A DNA stretch of 64,000 nt from Chloroflexi bacterium AL-N1 (GCA_013122435.1 WYDT01000021.1:1-64000); one strand, 5' to 3'; shown: positions 26,026 to 36,076, numbered from the stretch's first letter. Program-made: numbers and translations. The notes: generated from the sequence alone by a model not told the origin.

Positions 26026-27918
26026 GTGACGACTTTAATTGGCCAGAATTTAGGCCGCTATCACATTGATGAAGAAATCGGGCGTGGCGGTATGGCGCGT
26101 GTCTATCGGGCTACTGATAGCTTGCTGCAACGTTCTGTCGCACTCAAGGTGCTAGCCCCGCAGTTAGCCATCGATCCGGAGTTTGCCCATCGTTTTGATC
26201 GTGAAGCGGTAACGGCTGCGAATTTGCGCCATGCTAATATTGTAACAATTTACGATGTTGGTGAACAAGATGGCTTGCGTTATATTGCGATGGAGTATGT
26301 GCGTGGTCGTACGCTACATGCCATTATTGAGGATCTTGGGGCCATTGGTCTGCGTTATGCAGTGCCTATTACCAGCGCAGTTGCTGCCGCGCTGGACTAT
26401 GCTCACAGCCATAATGCGGTACACCGTGATGTGAAGCCACAAAACGTCATGATTGATGTTGATGGGCGTGTACTGCTGACTGATTTTGGTATTGCTCAGG
26501 CGCCGAGCAGCGACAGTGGCCAACGTATTACGAAAACTGGCGTTTTTATGGGCACACCTGAGTATATTTCGCCAGAACAAGCTTCTGCCCACCGGGTTGA
26601 TGGCCGTAGCGATCTCTACTCGCTTGGTATTGCCACCTATGAGATGATTACGGGTGCAGTGCCTTTTTCCGGGACGACGCTGCAACTCATTATTGCCCAT
26701 GCACAACAGCCACCCCCTCCCCCATCTGAGATAGATTCATCACTTCCAGCAGCGCTTGATCGAGTGATGATGCGTATTCTGGCAAAAAAACCGGAGGATC
26801 GTTTCACCAGTGGCATGGCATTTGTTGATGCGCTAAAGAGTATTGCGCGTTATCAAGGTGTTGCTCTGGCAACTAATCAACAGCTTGCAGAGTTGACCAA
26901 AACTTCCACATCTTCGGCTGGTCAGTCAACTGTGAGGATGGGGCAAGGGCCAGCTGTACATAGTTCGCCTGCACCTCCTGCTCCGCCACCGGCACCGTCT
27001 AGCGTCGCATCGCCACCACCAGCACCAGCGTACCCAGCCACGTTACCAGGTAATGGTCATCAGGGTGTACCTTCTAGTGCGCCTTCCGTACCATCTACTA
27101 CACAACGTCGACAACGTATTGAGCAGCACACGCCTCCACGCCCTGTTGCGCGACCATCGACACAGGGTGGTAACAGCAATGGTGGTGCACGCATTTCCTG
27201 GGCTATCGCAGCGCCGTTGTTGGGCGGACTCTTTTTTGTGCTCTTGTTTGTATTATTTCGTGATACGGGTCAGACGAATCCTTTTACCAATACACCTGTA
27301 CCAGTAAATACGCTTTTTCCCACACTGGTCACCAATACACCAACGTCTACACCGACGGCAACATCAACCGTAACACCAACAGCTATCCCGACAGCAGATG
27401 GCACATTCACACCGATCCCCTCAACAACACCGGTGCCCATTCCAACAACCACGCCGAGAATAGATGTATTCCCCTTCCCCACCTTTACGCCGACATCACC
27501 ACCACCGACCGAAGTACCGATTGAGGAGCCACCTGGAGAGGAACCAACGGTAGAGCCACCTGGAGCAGAGCCGACTGCTGAACCGCCGCTTGAGGAACCA
27601 ACGGTAGAGCCACCTGGAGAAGAACCAACAGCGGAGCCACCTGGAGAGGAACCGACCGTCGAGCCACCCGGAGCAGAGCCGACTGCCGAACCGCCGCTTG
27701 AGGAACCGACTGCCGAGCCACCTGCCACTTCTTCAGAAACCTTGAACCCAACCAGCACACTCCTTCCCGAGGAAGTTATTGCCACCATGACATCATCTCC
27801 AGAGCCAGCCCCAGAAACCCCCGTGCCAAATGATGACACACTAACACCAACAGTGGAAGTTCCTGCATCCGAAACTACACCGACGGAAAGCACTGACACA
27901 TACATATCATTTGACTGA
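26026..27918 (+). CDS. Serine/threonine protein kinase, PknB-like, membrane-anchored
   Basis: A 630-residue protein. The kinase domain (about residues 11-275) is complete: glycine loop IGRGGMARVYRA, K41 in VALKVL, catalytic HRDVKPQN (D135), DFG (D153) and YISPEQA. A proline-rich linker leads to one membrane segment at about residues 388-410 (ISWAIAAPLLGGLFFVLLF), then a Thr/Pro-rich outer tail with seven 9-residue repeats. There are no PASTA domains. The start is GTG at 26026. It is divergent from the FHA regulator, a likely partner or substrate. Confidence 0.93.
   Translation: MTTLIGQNLGRYHIDEEIGRGGMARVYRATDSLLQRSVALKVLAPQLAIDPEFAHRFDREAVTAANLRHANIVTIYDVGEQDGLRYIAMEYVRGRTLHAIIEDLGAIGLRYAVPITSAVAAALDYAHSHNAVHRDVKPQNVMIDVDGRVLLTDFGIAQAPSSDSGQRITKTGVFMGTPEYISPEQASAHRVDGRSDLYSLGIATYEMITGAVPFSGTTLQLIIAHAQQPPPPPSEIDSSLPAALDRVMMRILAKKPEDRFTSGMAFVDALKSIARYQGVALATNQQLAELTKTSTSSAGQSTVRMGQGPAVHSSPAPPAPPPAPSSVASPPPAPAYPATLPGNGHQGVPSSAPSVPSTTQRRQRIEQHTPPRPVARPSTQGGNSNGGARISWAIAAPLLGGLFFVLLFVLFRDTGQTNPFTNTPVPVNTLFPTLVTNTPTSTPTATSTVTPTAIPTADGTFTPIPSTTPVPIPTTTPRIDVFPFPTFTPTSPPPTEVPIEEPPGEEPTVEPPGAEPTAEPPLEEPTVEPPGEEPTAEPPGEEPTVEPPGAEPTAEPPLEEPTAEPPATSSETLNPTSTLLPEEVIATMTSSPEPAPETPVPNDDTLTPTVEVPASETTPTESTDTYISFD
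27526..27714 (+). repeat. Seven 27-bp tandem repeats in the kinase tail
   Basis: Seven in-frame copies of a 27-base unit encode EPPGEEPTV and close variants (EPPGAEPTA, EPPLEEPTV). The copies alternate in a higher-order pattern, which suggests expansion by multi-unit duplication. Confidence 0.92.
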
Positions 27919-27954
27919 TTGTTCAGCCGTACGAGGCACTAACATCTATCAGCT

Positions 27955-30900
27955 CTAGCGGTTAGCCACTCTTGCATAAGCTGGATGCTCTTCTATGGCT
28001 CCCAGTGCCTTGAGTGATACGCGCTGTTCCTCGGTCAGACCGGTTGCGTGAGTGATGTTCATACCCGTGTATGGGCGATCTGCCTGAAGTACTTCGAGAC
28101 ATTGCCCTGTCCGAATATCCCAGATTCTCATGGTTCCATCAACACTGCTACTCACCAGGGTTTGCCCATCAGGATTGAATGCGACGGATAAGACCCAATT
28201 AGTATGCCCAAGTAAGGTGTGACAAAGTTGCCCATGTTTCATATCCCACACCCGCACTGTTTGATCGGCTCCTCCACTCACAAGCAGCTTACTGTCTGGA
28301 CTAAGCGCCACTGACCAAACCCAGTTGGTGTGTCCGTTAAGGGTGGTGTGAAGGTACCCGTTGGGAAGGTCCCACAGGCAGATGGTTTGGTCGGCACTGC
28401 CACTGACGAGCGTGGTGCCGTCGGCGCTGATAGCCAGGGCATTGACGCTCTGGGTATGGCCAGTAAGAGTGGTGCGAAGGTGCCCGTTGGGAAGGTCCCA
28501 CAGGCAGATGGTTTGGTCGGCACTGCCACTGACGAGCGTGATGCCATCAGAGCTAAAGGCTAATGTGCGAACCCAATCACTGTGTTGGTGGAGTACGGTT
28601 TGCAATTGCCCACTTGCTATATCCCACAAACAAATCTTCTGATCTTCACTGCCGCTTGCCAGCATGGTTCCATCAGGGCTGAATGCGATAGTTCGTACAC
28701 GGCCAGTATGTGCTGATAACGTTCGATATAGTTCGCCAAGTACAGCATCCCAGACACATACTTTTCGATCCCAGCTCCCACTGGCAAGGGTCTGCCCATC
28801 GGGACTAAAAGCAACGTGATAAATCCAGTTTGTATGACCACGTAACGTGTGGCGGAGTCGTCGATTGAGGACATCCCAGAGACAGACAGTTTGATCTTCG
28901 CCGCCGCTGGCAAGGGTCTGCCCATCCGGGCTAAAAGTAACCGCCCAGACGCCTTCGCTATGTCCTCGTAGCGTTGATGTGGCTTGACCTGTGGTAATGT
29001 TCCATAGCCGCACGGTCTGATCCTCACCGCTACTGGCGAGAAGGGTATTATCGGGGCTAAACGTGATTGACCACACTGCACCATTATGACCATGAAAGGT
29101 CCGATAACATTGTGCGTGTGCGATATCCCAGAGACAGACGGTTTGATCTTCGCCGCCACTGGCAAGGGTCTGCCCATCCGGGCTAAAGGTGACCGACCAG
29201 ACACCTCCCTGGTGTCCAGAAAGTGTGGCAACCTGTTGTTCCATATGAACATTCCACACAAAGATACGCTCATCTTTCCCACCACTGGCAAGGATGGTGC
29301 CATCAGGACTAAAAGCCAGTGTTCTGATCGCATGGGTATGTCCTGATAGCATTGTTGGTTGGTGCTCATTGGCTCGATCCCACAGATAGATCAGGTAATC
29401 TTCCCCACCACTGGCAAGGATGGTGCCATCAGGACTAAACGCAATAGCACGAATGCGATCTGCATGGCCATGGAGTATTGTTGGTGTACAACCTGCATGA
29501 ATATCCCACAATCGAACCGTTTTGTCCCAACTCCCGCTGGCGAGGGTTCTGCCATCCGGGCTAAAGGCCAGGGCCCACACCAGATTGGTATGGCCCCGAC
29601 AGCGACTCAACGGCTGGTGTGTTGCGACATCCCAAAGGTGAATGTCATTATCGCCTGTGGCGGCGGCCAGGAGGCGGTTATCTGGGCTAAAAGCAACCGA
29701 TGTTACAAAGCCAAAGGTGTTTGTGAAGATGGAAGCCGTAAGATCTGCGCCTGTAAAATTGACCTGAGGAAGTGCCACACCACGGAGATAGGCATGCCAC
29801 ACTGCAAGTTGTGAAAAGTCATATCCCTGTAGATCGTAGCCGAGAAACACGAGTAAGTTGAGGAGATTCCCACCAGCATACCCTGGTATTTGTGCCATGT
29901 CGGTATGGAGTTTTGCCAATAATTGCTGCAATGTGTGCTGCAATCGTGTATGCCCCAGTGTATTTAACAAACGTTCAGCTACTGGTTCAAGTAACAAACA
30001 TGTTTGACTCTGGCGAATGTATTCTGGTGTTTGCGCCTTGATCAGAGAATATTGTGCAAAGTGATCCAACCTGTTGAGTACAATATCGTGATACATGTGG
30101 TCAACCACATAGCTGGTAACGTACTCCATTACTACATTTTGTAGCGTAAAGCCGTCACCAATCTTTTCCAGCAATGAGCGGCGTTGTAAGGAGCGGAGTG
30201 CCTCCAGAAGATGTCGCCGTGGTGCAGGATGGATGAGATTACGTTCTAATTGCTGAATTGTGACCATATAGCGCTCGATGGCCAACCAACACATAATTTT
30301 GTGTTCAAGTGGTGGTAAGCGTGTAAATTGTTGATCTAGAATGTCCCGAATATCGTCAAAGATAGGGGTTTCTTCTTTGAGGAAGGCTTCAATATCACCA
30401 GTGAAAAGATCCTCAATTGTTTCCGATACCAATCGCAAGGCCAGCGGATTTCCTGAGTAGCGTCTAATCAGCGTGTTCCCAACTGCTTGTTGGCATGAAT
30501 GACAGTGAGCTTTTAGAATTTCCCATCCAGATCGTTCATCAAGCCCGGCAAGGTACATTGTCCGTACAATACGCGCCTCTGACTCCAGGTTGAGGAGTTC
30601 CCGTGGTCTTTCGCGGCTTGTCAGCAACAAACAACTTTGATGCTCAAATGTGCCCAATTGGTTGATGAGTTGGCTGTATGCTTCGTAGCCGGGGCGATAT
30701 GAACTTGACCGCTCACCTGACTGGAAAATGCTTTCTATGTTATCAAGGACGATCAGGCAGCGTTGTTGACGCAAATACGTCATCAGATGTTGTAGTTGGC
30801 CGTCCAGACTGAGTGTTTGATGGTTTATATGCTGATTTGAGAAAAAATCGAGACACTCAGCCAATAAATCTGTCAGGGGCGGCGCATTCACGAGCGAACG

Positions 30901-31938
30901 CCAGAAGATATACGTAAACTCATTAGTAAGCTCAGTGGCTACTTTCGCGGCGAGTGTGGTTTTGCCCATGCCCCCCATGGCTACCAATGCAACGACACGA
31001 TACTGCTCCGTCGCCAACCAGTCTTTGAGTACGCGAAGTTCCTTTTGACGCCCATAAAAAGTATGGTTTTTCGGGGCTGATCCCCAATCCTGTAGATGTC
31101 TCTCTATGGGTGCGGTATGTTCATTTGTGAGGGCTAATGTACTCCGAGAATCGGTGAGAATACCTTTATACAAGGCGGTCGTCTGGGGTGATGGTGCCAC
31201 ACCTAATTCGGTTTCAAGCAACTGACAGTAGTTCTGATAATGTGTTAACGCTGCATTTCGTTGACCAGTAGAGGCAAGAGTGTGAATCAGTTGGTGATGT
31301 GCATCTTCATCAAGTGAATCGAGGGCCAGTCGTTGACGGATGAGTGGTTCAACATGTCGATAGTTCTTCTGCTCAAGCAACCGATCAATAAGTTGGCCTG
31401 ATACGTTGATGATTTGTTGATGAAGCCACTCACGCTTGATCGTTACCCATTCTTCAAATGGGGCACTGTCGTTGAGCGAGAAGCCCTCCAAAAACGGCGT
31501 TTGGTACAGCGCGAGTGCTGCTTGTAATTGAGTTATCAGCGTTGCGTGTTGTGTAGCCTGTTTGTGGAACTGATCCTGCAACGTGGTTAGATGAGACTCC
31601 AAAATAGCCAAATCTAACCAAAAGGTACTCGCTGGATTGAATTGGATTGTTTGACGGGTAATGAGGAGAAACGACGGGTTCGCGTTACGATCATGGATGG
31701 CGTTACGCAGGTTGACTAAGGTCTGTCCCAGGTTGTGACGTGCAGCTGACTCGGGCTGATCGGGCCAGAATAATCCGGCAAGTTTCTCACGACGGTGTGG
31801 TCGATCTGCTTCAACTACCAGGTAGAGTAGTAAAGCCAGTGCTTTATTCCCACGAAAGTTCGTTATCTGTTTTCCGGCCAATGTCACCTGAATGGATCGC
31901 AGACATGCAATTGATAAGCGGTCCATCTTTTCCACCAC
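27955..31938 (-). CDS. BTAD/NB-ARC/WD40 STAND-type regulator
   Basis: A 1327-residue protein with, in order: an N-terminal winged-helix and bacterial transcriptional activation (BTAD) region (about residues 8-255; LLLYLVVEADRPHRREKLAG, ALTHYQNYCQLLETELGV), an NB-ARC ATPase (P-loop VALVAMGGMGKTTL near residue 320, Walker B CLIVLDNIES), a helical region, and 13 WD40 repeats from about residue 750 to the end (consensus VAFSPDGQTLASGGEDQTVCLWD). Such proteins are ATP switches that read a signal through the propeller. The start has little ribosome-site support. Repeats 10 to 12 are nearly identical at the DNA level, a sign of recent duplication or gene conversion. Confidence 0.92.
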   Translation of the reverse strand: MVEKMDRLSIACLRSIQVTLAGKQITNFRGNKALALLLYLVVEADRPHRREKLAGLFWPDQPESAARHNLGQTLVNLRNAIHDRNANPSFLLITRQTIQFNPASTFWLDLAILESHLTTLQDQFHKQATQHATLITQLQAALALYQTPFLEGFSLNDSAPFEEWVTIKREWLHQQIINVSGQLIDRLLEQKNYRHVEPLIRQRLALDSLDEDAHHQLIHTLASTGQRNAALTHYQNYCQLLETELGVAPSPQTTALYKGILTDSRSTLALTNEHTAPIERHLQDWGSAPKNHTFYGRQKELRVLKDWLATEQYRVVALVAMGGMGKTTLAAKVATELTNEFTYIFWRSLVNAPPLTDLLAECLDFFSNQHINHQTLSLDGQLQHLMTYLRQQRCLIVLDNIESIFQSGERSSSYRPGYEAYSQLINQLGTFEHQSCLLLTSRERPRELLNLESEARIVRTMYLAGLDERSGWEILKAHCHSCQQAVGNTLIRRYSGNPLALRLVSETIEDLFTGDIEAFLKEETPIFDDIRDILDQQFTRLPPLEHKIMCWLAIERYMVTIQQLERNLIHPAPRRHLLEALRSLQRRSLLEKIGDGFTLQNVVMEYVTSYVVDHMYHDIVLNRLDHFAQYSLIKAQTPEYIRQSQTCLLLEPVAERLLNTLGHTRLQHTLQQLLAKLHTDMAQIPGYAGGNLLNLLVFLGYDLQGYDFSQLAVWHAYLRGVALPQVNFTGADLTASIFTNTFGFVTSVAFSPDNRLLAAATGDNDIHLWDVATHQPLSRCRGHTNLVWALAFSPDGRTLASGSWDKTVRLWDIHAGCTPTILHGHADRIRAIAFSPDGTILASGGEDYLIYLWDRANEHQPTMLSGHTHAIRTLAFSPDGTILASGGKDERIFVWNVHMEQQVATLSGHQGGVWSVTFSPDGQTLASGGEDQTVCLWDIAHAQCYRTFHGHNGAVWSITFSPDNTLLASSGEDQTVRLWNITTGQATSTLRGHSEGVWAVTFSPDGQTLASGGEDQTVCLWDVLNRRLRHTLRGHTNWIYHVAFSPDGQTLASGSWDRKVCVWDAVLGELYRTLSAHTGRVRTIAFSPDGTMLASGSEDQKICLWDIASGQLQTVLHQHSDWVRTLAFSSDGITLVSGSADQTICLWDLPNGHLRTTLTGHTQSVNALAISADGTTLVSGSADQTICLWDLPNGYLHTTLNGHTNWVWSVALSPDSKLLVSGGADQTVRVWDMKHGQLCHTLLGHTNWVLSVAFNPDGQTLVSSSVDGTMRIWDIRTGQCLEVLQADRPYTGMNITHATGLTEEQRVSLKALGAIEEHPAYARVANR

Positions 31939-32289
31939 TTTATTCTGCTTTATTGAATTAATATATTCCTATATTCGCAAAACCTGATAGCGTTTGTTGG
32001 TAAACTGTATCAATGTTACGCACATATAAACGAACGATCAGTCCAGATTTGTGGGTTATTGTAAAGTATTTTACTATACTTTTTTAAGAACTGGAATGGG
32101 CCAGAGGCATTTGAGAGTGTTGCAATCAAGTATTTAGCCATTTTGAAAACGGGTCGTATACCTGTGTGCTGGCGATACGTAAATCAGGGGGTTTCTATCA
32201 CCGATGATAATGGTGTGAAGTACTTTAGGTAGATTGAAAAAGACAGATGCAGACGCGTTCGACGGAACGCGTCTGGTGGGGTCATTGCC
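31939..32289. other. Gene-free stretch upstream of the WD40 gene
   Basis: A 351-base A+T-rich gap. It should hold the promoter of the WD40 gene on the minus strand; a TTGATA and TATCAG pair (about 31988-32017, 18-base spacer) is a weak candidate. The right end holds the hairpin at 32251-32274. Nothing else is seen. Confidence 0.5.
32251..32274 (-). terminator. Terminator-like hairpin after the VWA gene
   Basis: Perfect 10-bp stem (agacgcgttc, 32251-32260, with gaacgcgtct, 32265-32274) and a four-base loop, 16 bases after the VWA stop. A TTTTT run follows on the minus strand after about eight bases, so the U-tract is not adjacent. Confidence 0.6.
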
Positions 32290-33528
32290 TTAGTCGTGTG
32301 ACTGACGCGTTTTGTAGGCTCTAAAGTGTGCTCGTTTGCGGTCGGTCTCATGCAATCCTTTATCGATTGACTGTGACAGAGCTTCGTATGTTGCCGCTGC
32401 TGGCGCCGTCATGTGGGGCGCGTTGGCTGCCAGCATATGTTGTATCAACTCTTTAGCTGCGTGTCGTTGCCCCTGTCGTTCTAATTTCAGCGCGCGTGCA
32501 GTGGTGGCCGCCATTTCGACAGCACTTGCTCGTTGTAATAGTTCCTGGTAGATGGGAGCTAACAGTACCTCTGCCTCCTGAGTATAGGAGAAGGCCAGCT
32601 CTGTAGTAACACGTTCGGGGTGACCATCCAGGTCTGCGAAACTGAGTGTTGCATTCAGGACAACTGAGGTGCCTGATGCGTCAGGTGGTGTGAGCACACG
32701 TGTGTACAATGAGCGTTTTTCACTGGCACACAAGTCACCAAGGAAGACACGCAGGTGGTCGCCATTGCGTTCGTGGGGAAGATCGCCTAGCAGTTCGACT
32801 GATACACCACGTGGAATGGTGATAGTAAGAACACTCTCGCAGGCGATGACGGTGAGTAGTTCGCCTAGTTCTTGTCGAAAAATCTCGGTGATTTGCTCCG
32901 GTCGTTCGATATAGTAGAAATGCCCTCCGCCCTGCTCTGCCAGCGCTTCGAGCAGCTGTTCATTAAATTTCAGCCCTACACCAAACGTTGAGGTGGCAAT
33001 ACCACGACGGCGTAGTTCGTGAGCGTGGGTCTCTAGCTCTTCGATATCGACAATGCCACAATTGGCCATGCCATCCGTAAGCAACAACGCACGATTGATA
33101 CCTCTGTCATCGAGATACGCTGCGACTTCACTACATCCTTCGAGCCAACCACCCGAGAGATTGGTTTGTCCACCAGGACGCAATGTGTTGATCTGCTCCT
33201 TCAGTGTCTGACGTTGTGCGTTTGTTACGGCAACACTACGTGTCACTAGCGTGATCTCGTTGTCGTATGCAACAATAGCCACACGATCACGTTCGTCCAG
33301 CAGATCAAGCACATGGTATGTAGCCTGCTGAACGTAATGCAGTTTATCACCGCGCATCGACCCACTGCGGTCAAGTACCAGTGCCAGATTGAGTGGTGCA
33401 CGATCATGGTTCTGTGAAAGTGGTGGGCCGCTAATCTTCCACTCGAGCATGCGTTGTGATGAGACCTCGGTCGCCACCAGATGGCGGTCGCATGCTGCGG
33501 TTAGTGCGGGTTTTGGGGAGTATGACAT
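32290..33528 (-). CDS. VWA-domain (von Willebrand A) protein
   Basis: A 412-residue soluble protein with a von Willebrand factor A domain. The metal-binding MIDAS motif is complete: DRSGS (D53, S55, S57), then the conserved Thr in PGGQTNLSGGW and the Asp in ALLLTDGMAN. There is no signal peptide, so it probably acts in the cytoplasm as a metal-dependent binding partner. AGGAG precedes the ATG. It is the last gene of a clpP-merR-VWA operon (41-base gap to the merR gene). Confidence 0.88.
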   Translation of the reverse strand: MSYSPKPALTAACDRHLVATEVSSQRMLEWKISGPPLSQNHDRAPLNLALVLDRSGSMRGDKLHYVQQATYHVLDLLDERDRVAIVAYDNEITLVTRSVAVTNAQRQTLKEQINTLRPGGQTNLSGGWLEGCSEVAAYLDDRGINRALLLTDGMANCGIVDIEELETHAHELRRRGIATSTFGVGLKFNEQLLEALAEQGGGHFYYIERPEQITEIFRQELGELLTVIACESVLTITIPRGVSVELLGDLPHERNGDHLRVFLGDLCASEKRSLYTRVLTPPDASGTSVVLNATLSFADLDGHPERVTTELAFSYTQEAEVLLAPIYQELLQRASAVEMAATTARALKLERQGQRHAAKELIQHMLAANAPHMTAPAAATYEALSQSIDKGLHETDRKRAHFRAYKTRQSHD

Positions 33529-33569
33529 GGATTATCTCCTGTTCTTTTGTGTGCGAATACCGATGCCTA

Positions 33570-34301
33570 TCAATCGTTATCCTCAAGCCACGTGCGTGCC
33601 TGGGTAACTAATTGTTCGATCTGTTCGCGTTGTTTAGGTGTCAACGGTTCAAGGATGTGTAACTCAACGCCTGGAGCCAGTACAATACGTTGCCAACGCT
33701 CACTGGTCTCAGGTACTTCTTCTGTCTTCGGCTCACTGCTGGTCTGATCTGGTGGTGCAAGTCGACTAAGCAAACTGGTCGGACGTGGTAGTGTGGTCTC
33801 TTCTGGTAATGGCTCAACATAACCAAGGTGTAAAGAAGGCTGTGATGGTGCCTCCTTATACCGTTCGCTAGGGGAAGGTTTCCCAAAGGGAGCGTGCGCT
33901 TGCACCATCGGCCTGTCTCTGGTCGTAGCTTCATGTGATTGTTTGTATGTCGCCTCAGCACTGGTAGGTGGCATGCTGCGCTTACCAAGCACCTGTGCAA
34001 TATAATCAGATGCACTGCCCGTTGATGGCGTGGGCTGTGTTTCTGTCGTAAGCAATTGTTGCATTTGCTCATTCGATAGTGGTTGCAGCCGTGATTTAAT
34101 CTCGCCCAAGGGCAGATAGGCATCTTTAAGCCGTGCAATCAGACGGAGTCGTAGCAGGTGTGTCTCGCCATAGAGCGCATAGCGGCCACGGGTGTCTGGT
34201 GGTGGCAACAGCCCTTCAGCAGTGTAGTAGCGAATCGTGCGAGGGGTTACACCTGCCGCTTGTGCGAGCTCGCCAATAGTGTAGGAATGCTCTTCTGTCA
34301 T
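33570..34301 (-). CDS. MerR-family transcriptional regulator
   Basis: A 243-residue protein with an N-terminal MerR winged helix (YTIGELAQAAGVTPRTIRYYTAEGLLPPPD, about residues 6-35), then a short helix and a long polar, proline-rich region with no known effector domain. The C-terminal 45 residues (LAPGVELHILEPLTPKQREQ) look folded. The ATG overlaps the stop of the clpP gene by ATGA, so the two are translationally coupled. Confidence 0.88.
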   Translation of the reverse strand: MTEEHSYTIGELAQAAGVTPRTIRYYTAEGLLPPPDTRGRYALYGETHLLRLRLIARLKDAYLPLGEIKSRLQPLSNEQMQQLLTTETQPTPSTGSASDYIAQVLGKRSMPPTSAEATYKQSHEATTRDRPMVQAHAPFGKPSPSERYKEAPSQPSLHLGYVEPLPEETTLPRPTSLLSRLAPPDQTSSEPKTEEVPETSERWQRIVLAPGVELHILEPLTPKQREQIEQLVTQARTWLEDND

Positions 34302-34966
34302 GTAATAGTGCTTCCTGTGCCATCACTTGTTGATGTGTTAGTTTGTAGAATGCCGTCAACAATACCATATGCAACTGCCTGAGCTGCATTCATATACATG
34401 TCCCGATCAAAATCGGTAGCGATACGCTCAAGCGATTGTCCGGTGTCGCGCGCCAGGAGTTCGCGGATCAGTTGCTGTTCGCGCAGCAACTCGCGGGCAT
34501 GGATATCGATATCGGGAGCATTACCGGCGATCTGTCCAATACCGGCAGGATGCATATGCACCGTTGAGTTGGGCAGACAGAAGCGTTTGCCTTTGGTGCC
34601 ACCTGCCAGAAGAATTGTGGACATGCTGGCCGACAGCCCCAGACAAAAAGTCGAGACGTCGGCATGAACTGCATGCATAGCATCATAAATGGCGAGCCCT
34701 GCAGTGATGGAGCCACCAGGACTATTGATATAAATCGAGATGTCCCGTTCAGGATTTTCGCTATCCAGATATAGCAGTTGGGCGATTACGAGACTGGCTA
34801 ATGTGTCATCAATTGGTGAGCCAAGAATAATCAGATGCTCACGTAGTAGGCGTGAGAAAATATCGAAGGAGCGCTCACCACGGTTGGTGCGTTCAACCAC
34901 AGTTGGTACTAACAAGGCAGTGTGTGTATTGTATATATGAGTTGGTGATTGGAAATTACTGTCCAT
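34298..34966 (-). CDS. clpP: ClpP-family serine protease
   Basis: A 222-residue ATP-dependent Clp protease subunit. It has SPGGSITAGLAIYDAM, the catalytic Ser in GLSASMSTILL (S114), the catalytic His in HMHPAG (H139) and the Asp in FDRDMYM (D189). It degrades unfolded or tagged proteins with a Clp ATPase. The sequence around His (HMHPAG) departs from the usual IHQP, and it is coupled to a merR and a VWA gene rather than clpX, so it is probably a specialised paralogue rather than the main ClpP. Confidence 0.92.
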   Translation of the reverse strand: MDSNFQSPTHIYNTHTALLVPTVVERTNRGERSFDIFSRLLREHLIILGSPIDDTLASLVIAQLLYLDSENPERDISIYINSPGGSITAGLAIYDAMHAVHADVSTFCLGLSASMSTILLAGGTKGKRFCLPNSTVHMHPAGIGQIAGNAPDIDIHARELLREQQLIRELLARDTGQSLERIATDFDRDMYMNAAQAVAYGIVDGILQTNTSTSDGTGSTIT

Positions 34967-35024
34967 GCAACTGCTCCATCTAAGCGTTTATGTAAATGGC
35001 TATACTGTTTTGTTGCGATAATCG

Positions 35025-36023
35025 TTAGGTGTATTGTTGCCATCGTTGGAGCATTTCGGCCTCACGTGCGGCACTCATGCCTGCGCGCCACTCGTGATCA
35101 GTGGGGCGAGTGGTGCTCCAGTCAAAGGTGTCCTGTATGGTTTCGGCAAGTGGGCGGAATGTGAGTCCAGCGGCAACAGCTCGATCAATGTTCACATCTA
35201 AAATAGAGCCACCGTTCTCGTGGTTTTCCGGAAGCCAGAGTGGCATTTCTCCCCACGGGCCGACTTCTGCTTCAAGTAAAAAGCTGTCATCGACCCAGGT
35301 GAAGGTGGCATCGCTGCTTGTAACGGTCTTGCACGTATCCAGCATGTGTTCCATTGTTAGTCGATAGTCTGGTCCAGTGGTGTTGTATGTTCCTGTCTGG
35401 CCTTGTTCAACCAGACGAATATTCCATTCGGCGAGATCCTGCGCGTCAATAATTTGCACCGGGCGCACTGGCCGACCAGGCGCTAATACCTCACCGCCAC
35501 GAGCAACACGTGTAACCCAGTACGTAAATCGGTCGAGTGGGTCATACGGACCGACGATCAACCCAGGCCGAATGTTGAGACCCCGACCGGGCATAACGTT
35601 TGCTACCGTCTGCTCACAGAGGGCTTTTAGTGGTCCGTATGTTTCACCTGTTATTTCTTCTACAGTTTCATCATCCAATTGACCCACTGGTGTGCTTTCA
35701 TCGAGGCTGGGTTGGTTGAGACGGGCGTACACCGAGATGCTCGATGTAAAGGTGTAGTGTTCAACCGCATCGGCCAGAAGTTCGGCAGATGCGCGTACGA
35801 TGCGTGGCACATACCCACAGGTGTCGATGACGGCATCCCAGCGGCGGCCCTGCAATGCGCTCAGGTCGCCATCGCGATCACCACGTAGTTTTTCAACGTC
35901 GTGGAACCAATCGGCATTGTGCTGACCACGATTGAAGAGGGTGACTTCGTGGCTACGTGCGAGAGCTGCGTCGACAAGATGGCGGCCAAGGAAGACAGTG
36001 CCGCCGAGAATGAGTAATTTCAT
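35025..36023 (-). CDS. NAD-dependent epimerase/dehydratase (extended SDR)
   Basis: A 332-residue atypical extended short-chain dehydrogenase. It starts with KLLILGGTVFLGRHLVDAAL (NAD site) and has DAVIDTCGYVPRIVRAS and SSISVYARLNQPSLDES. The usual YxxxK is replaced by a YGPLK-type segment (GETYGPLKALCEQTV), which may still serve. The reaction is unknown; relatives are annotated as sugar-nucleotide epimerases or reductases. A good promoter lies 50 bases upstream. Confidence 0.85.
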   Translation of the reverse strand: MKLLILGGTVFLGRHLVDAALARSHEVTLFNRGQHNADWFHDVEKLRGDRDGDLSALQGRRWDAVIDTCGYVPRIVRASAELLADAVEHYTFTSSISVYARLNQPSLDESTPVGQLDDETVEEITGETYGPLKALCEQTVANVMPGRGLNIRPGLIVGPYDPLDRFTYWVTRVARGGEVLAPGRPVRPVQIIDAQDLAEWNIRLVEQGQTGTYNTTGPDYRLTMEHMLDTCKTVTSSDATFTWVDDSFLLEAEVGPWGEMPLWLPENHENGGSILDVNIDRAVAAGLTFRPLAETIQDTFDWSTTRPTDHEWRAGMSAAREAEMLQRWQQYT

Positions 36024-36076
36024 GGGTATGCCTGTTATTCTGCTTATTCTTACAGTTTTACTGTTAATCTACTGTT

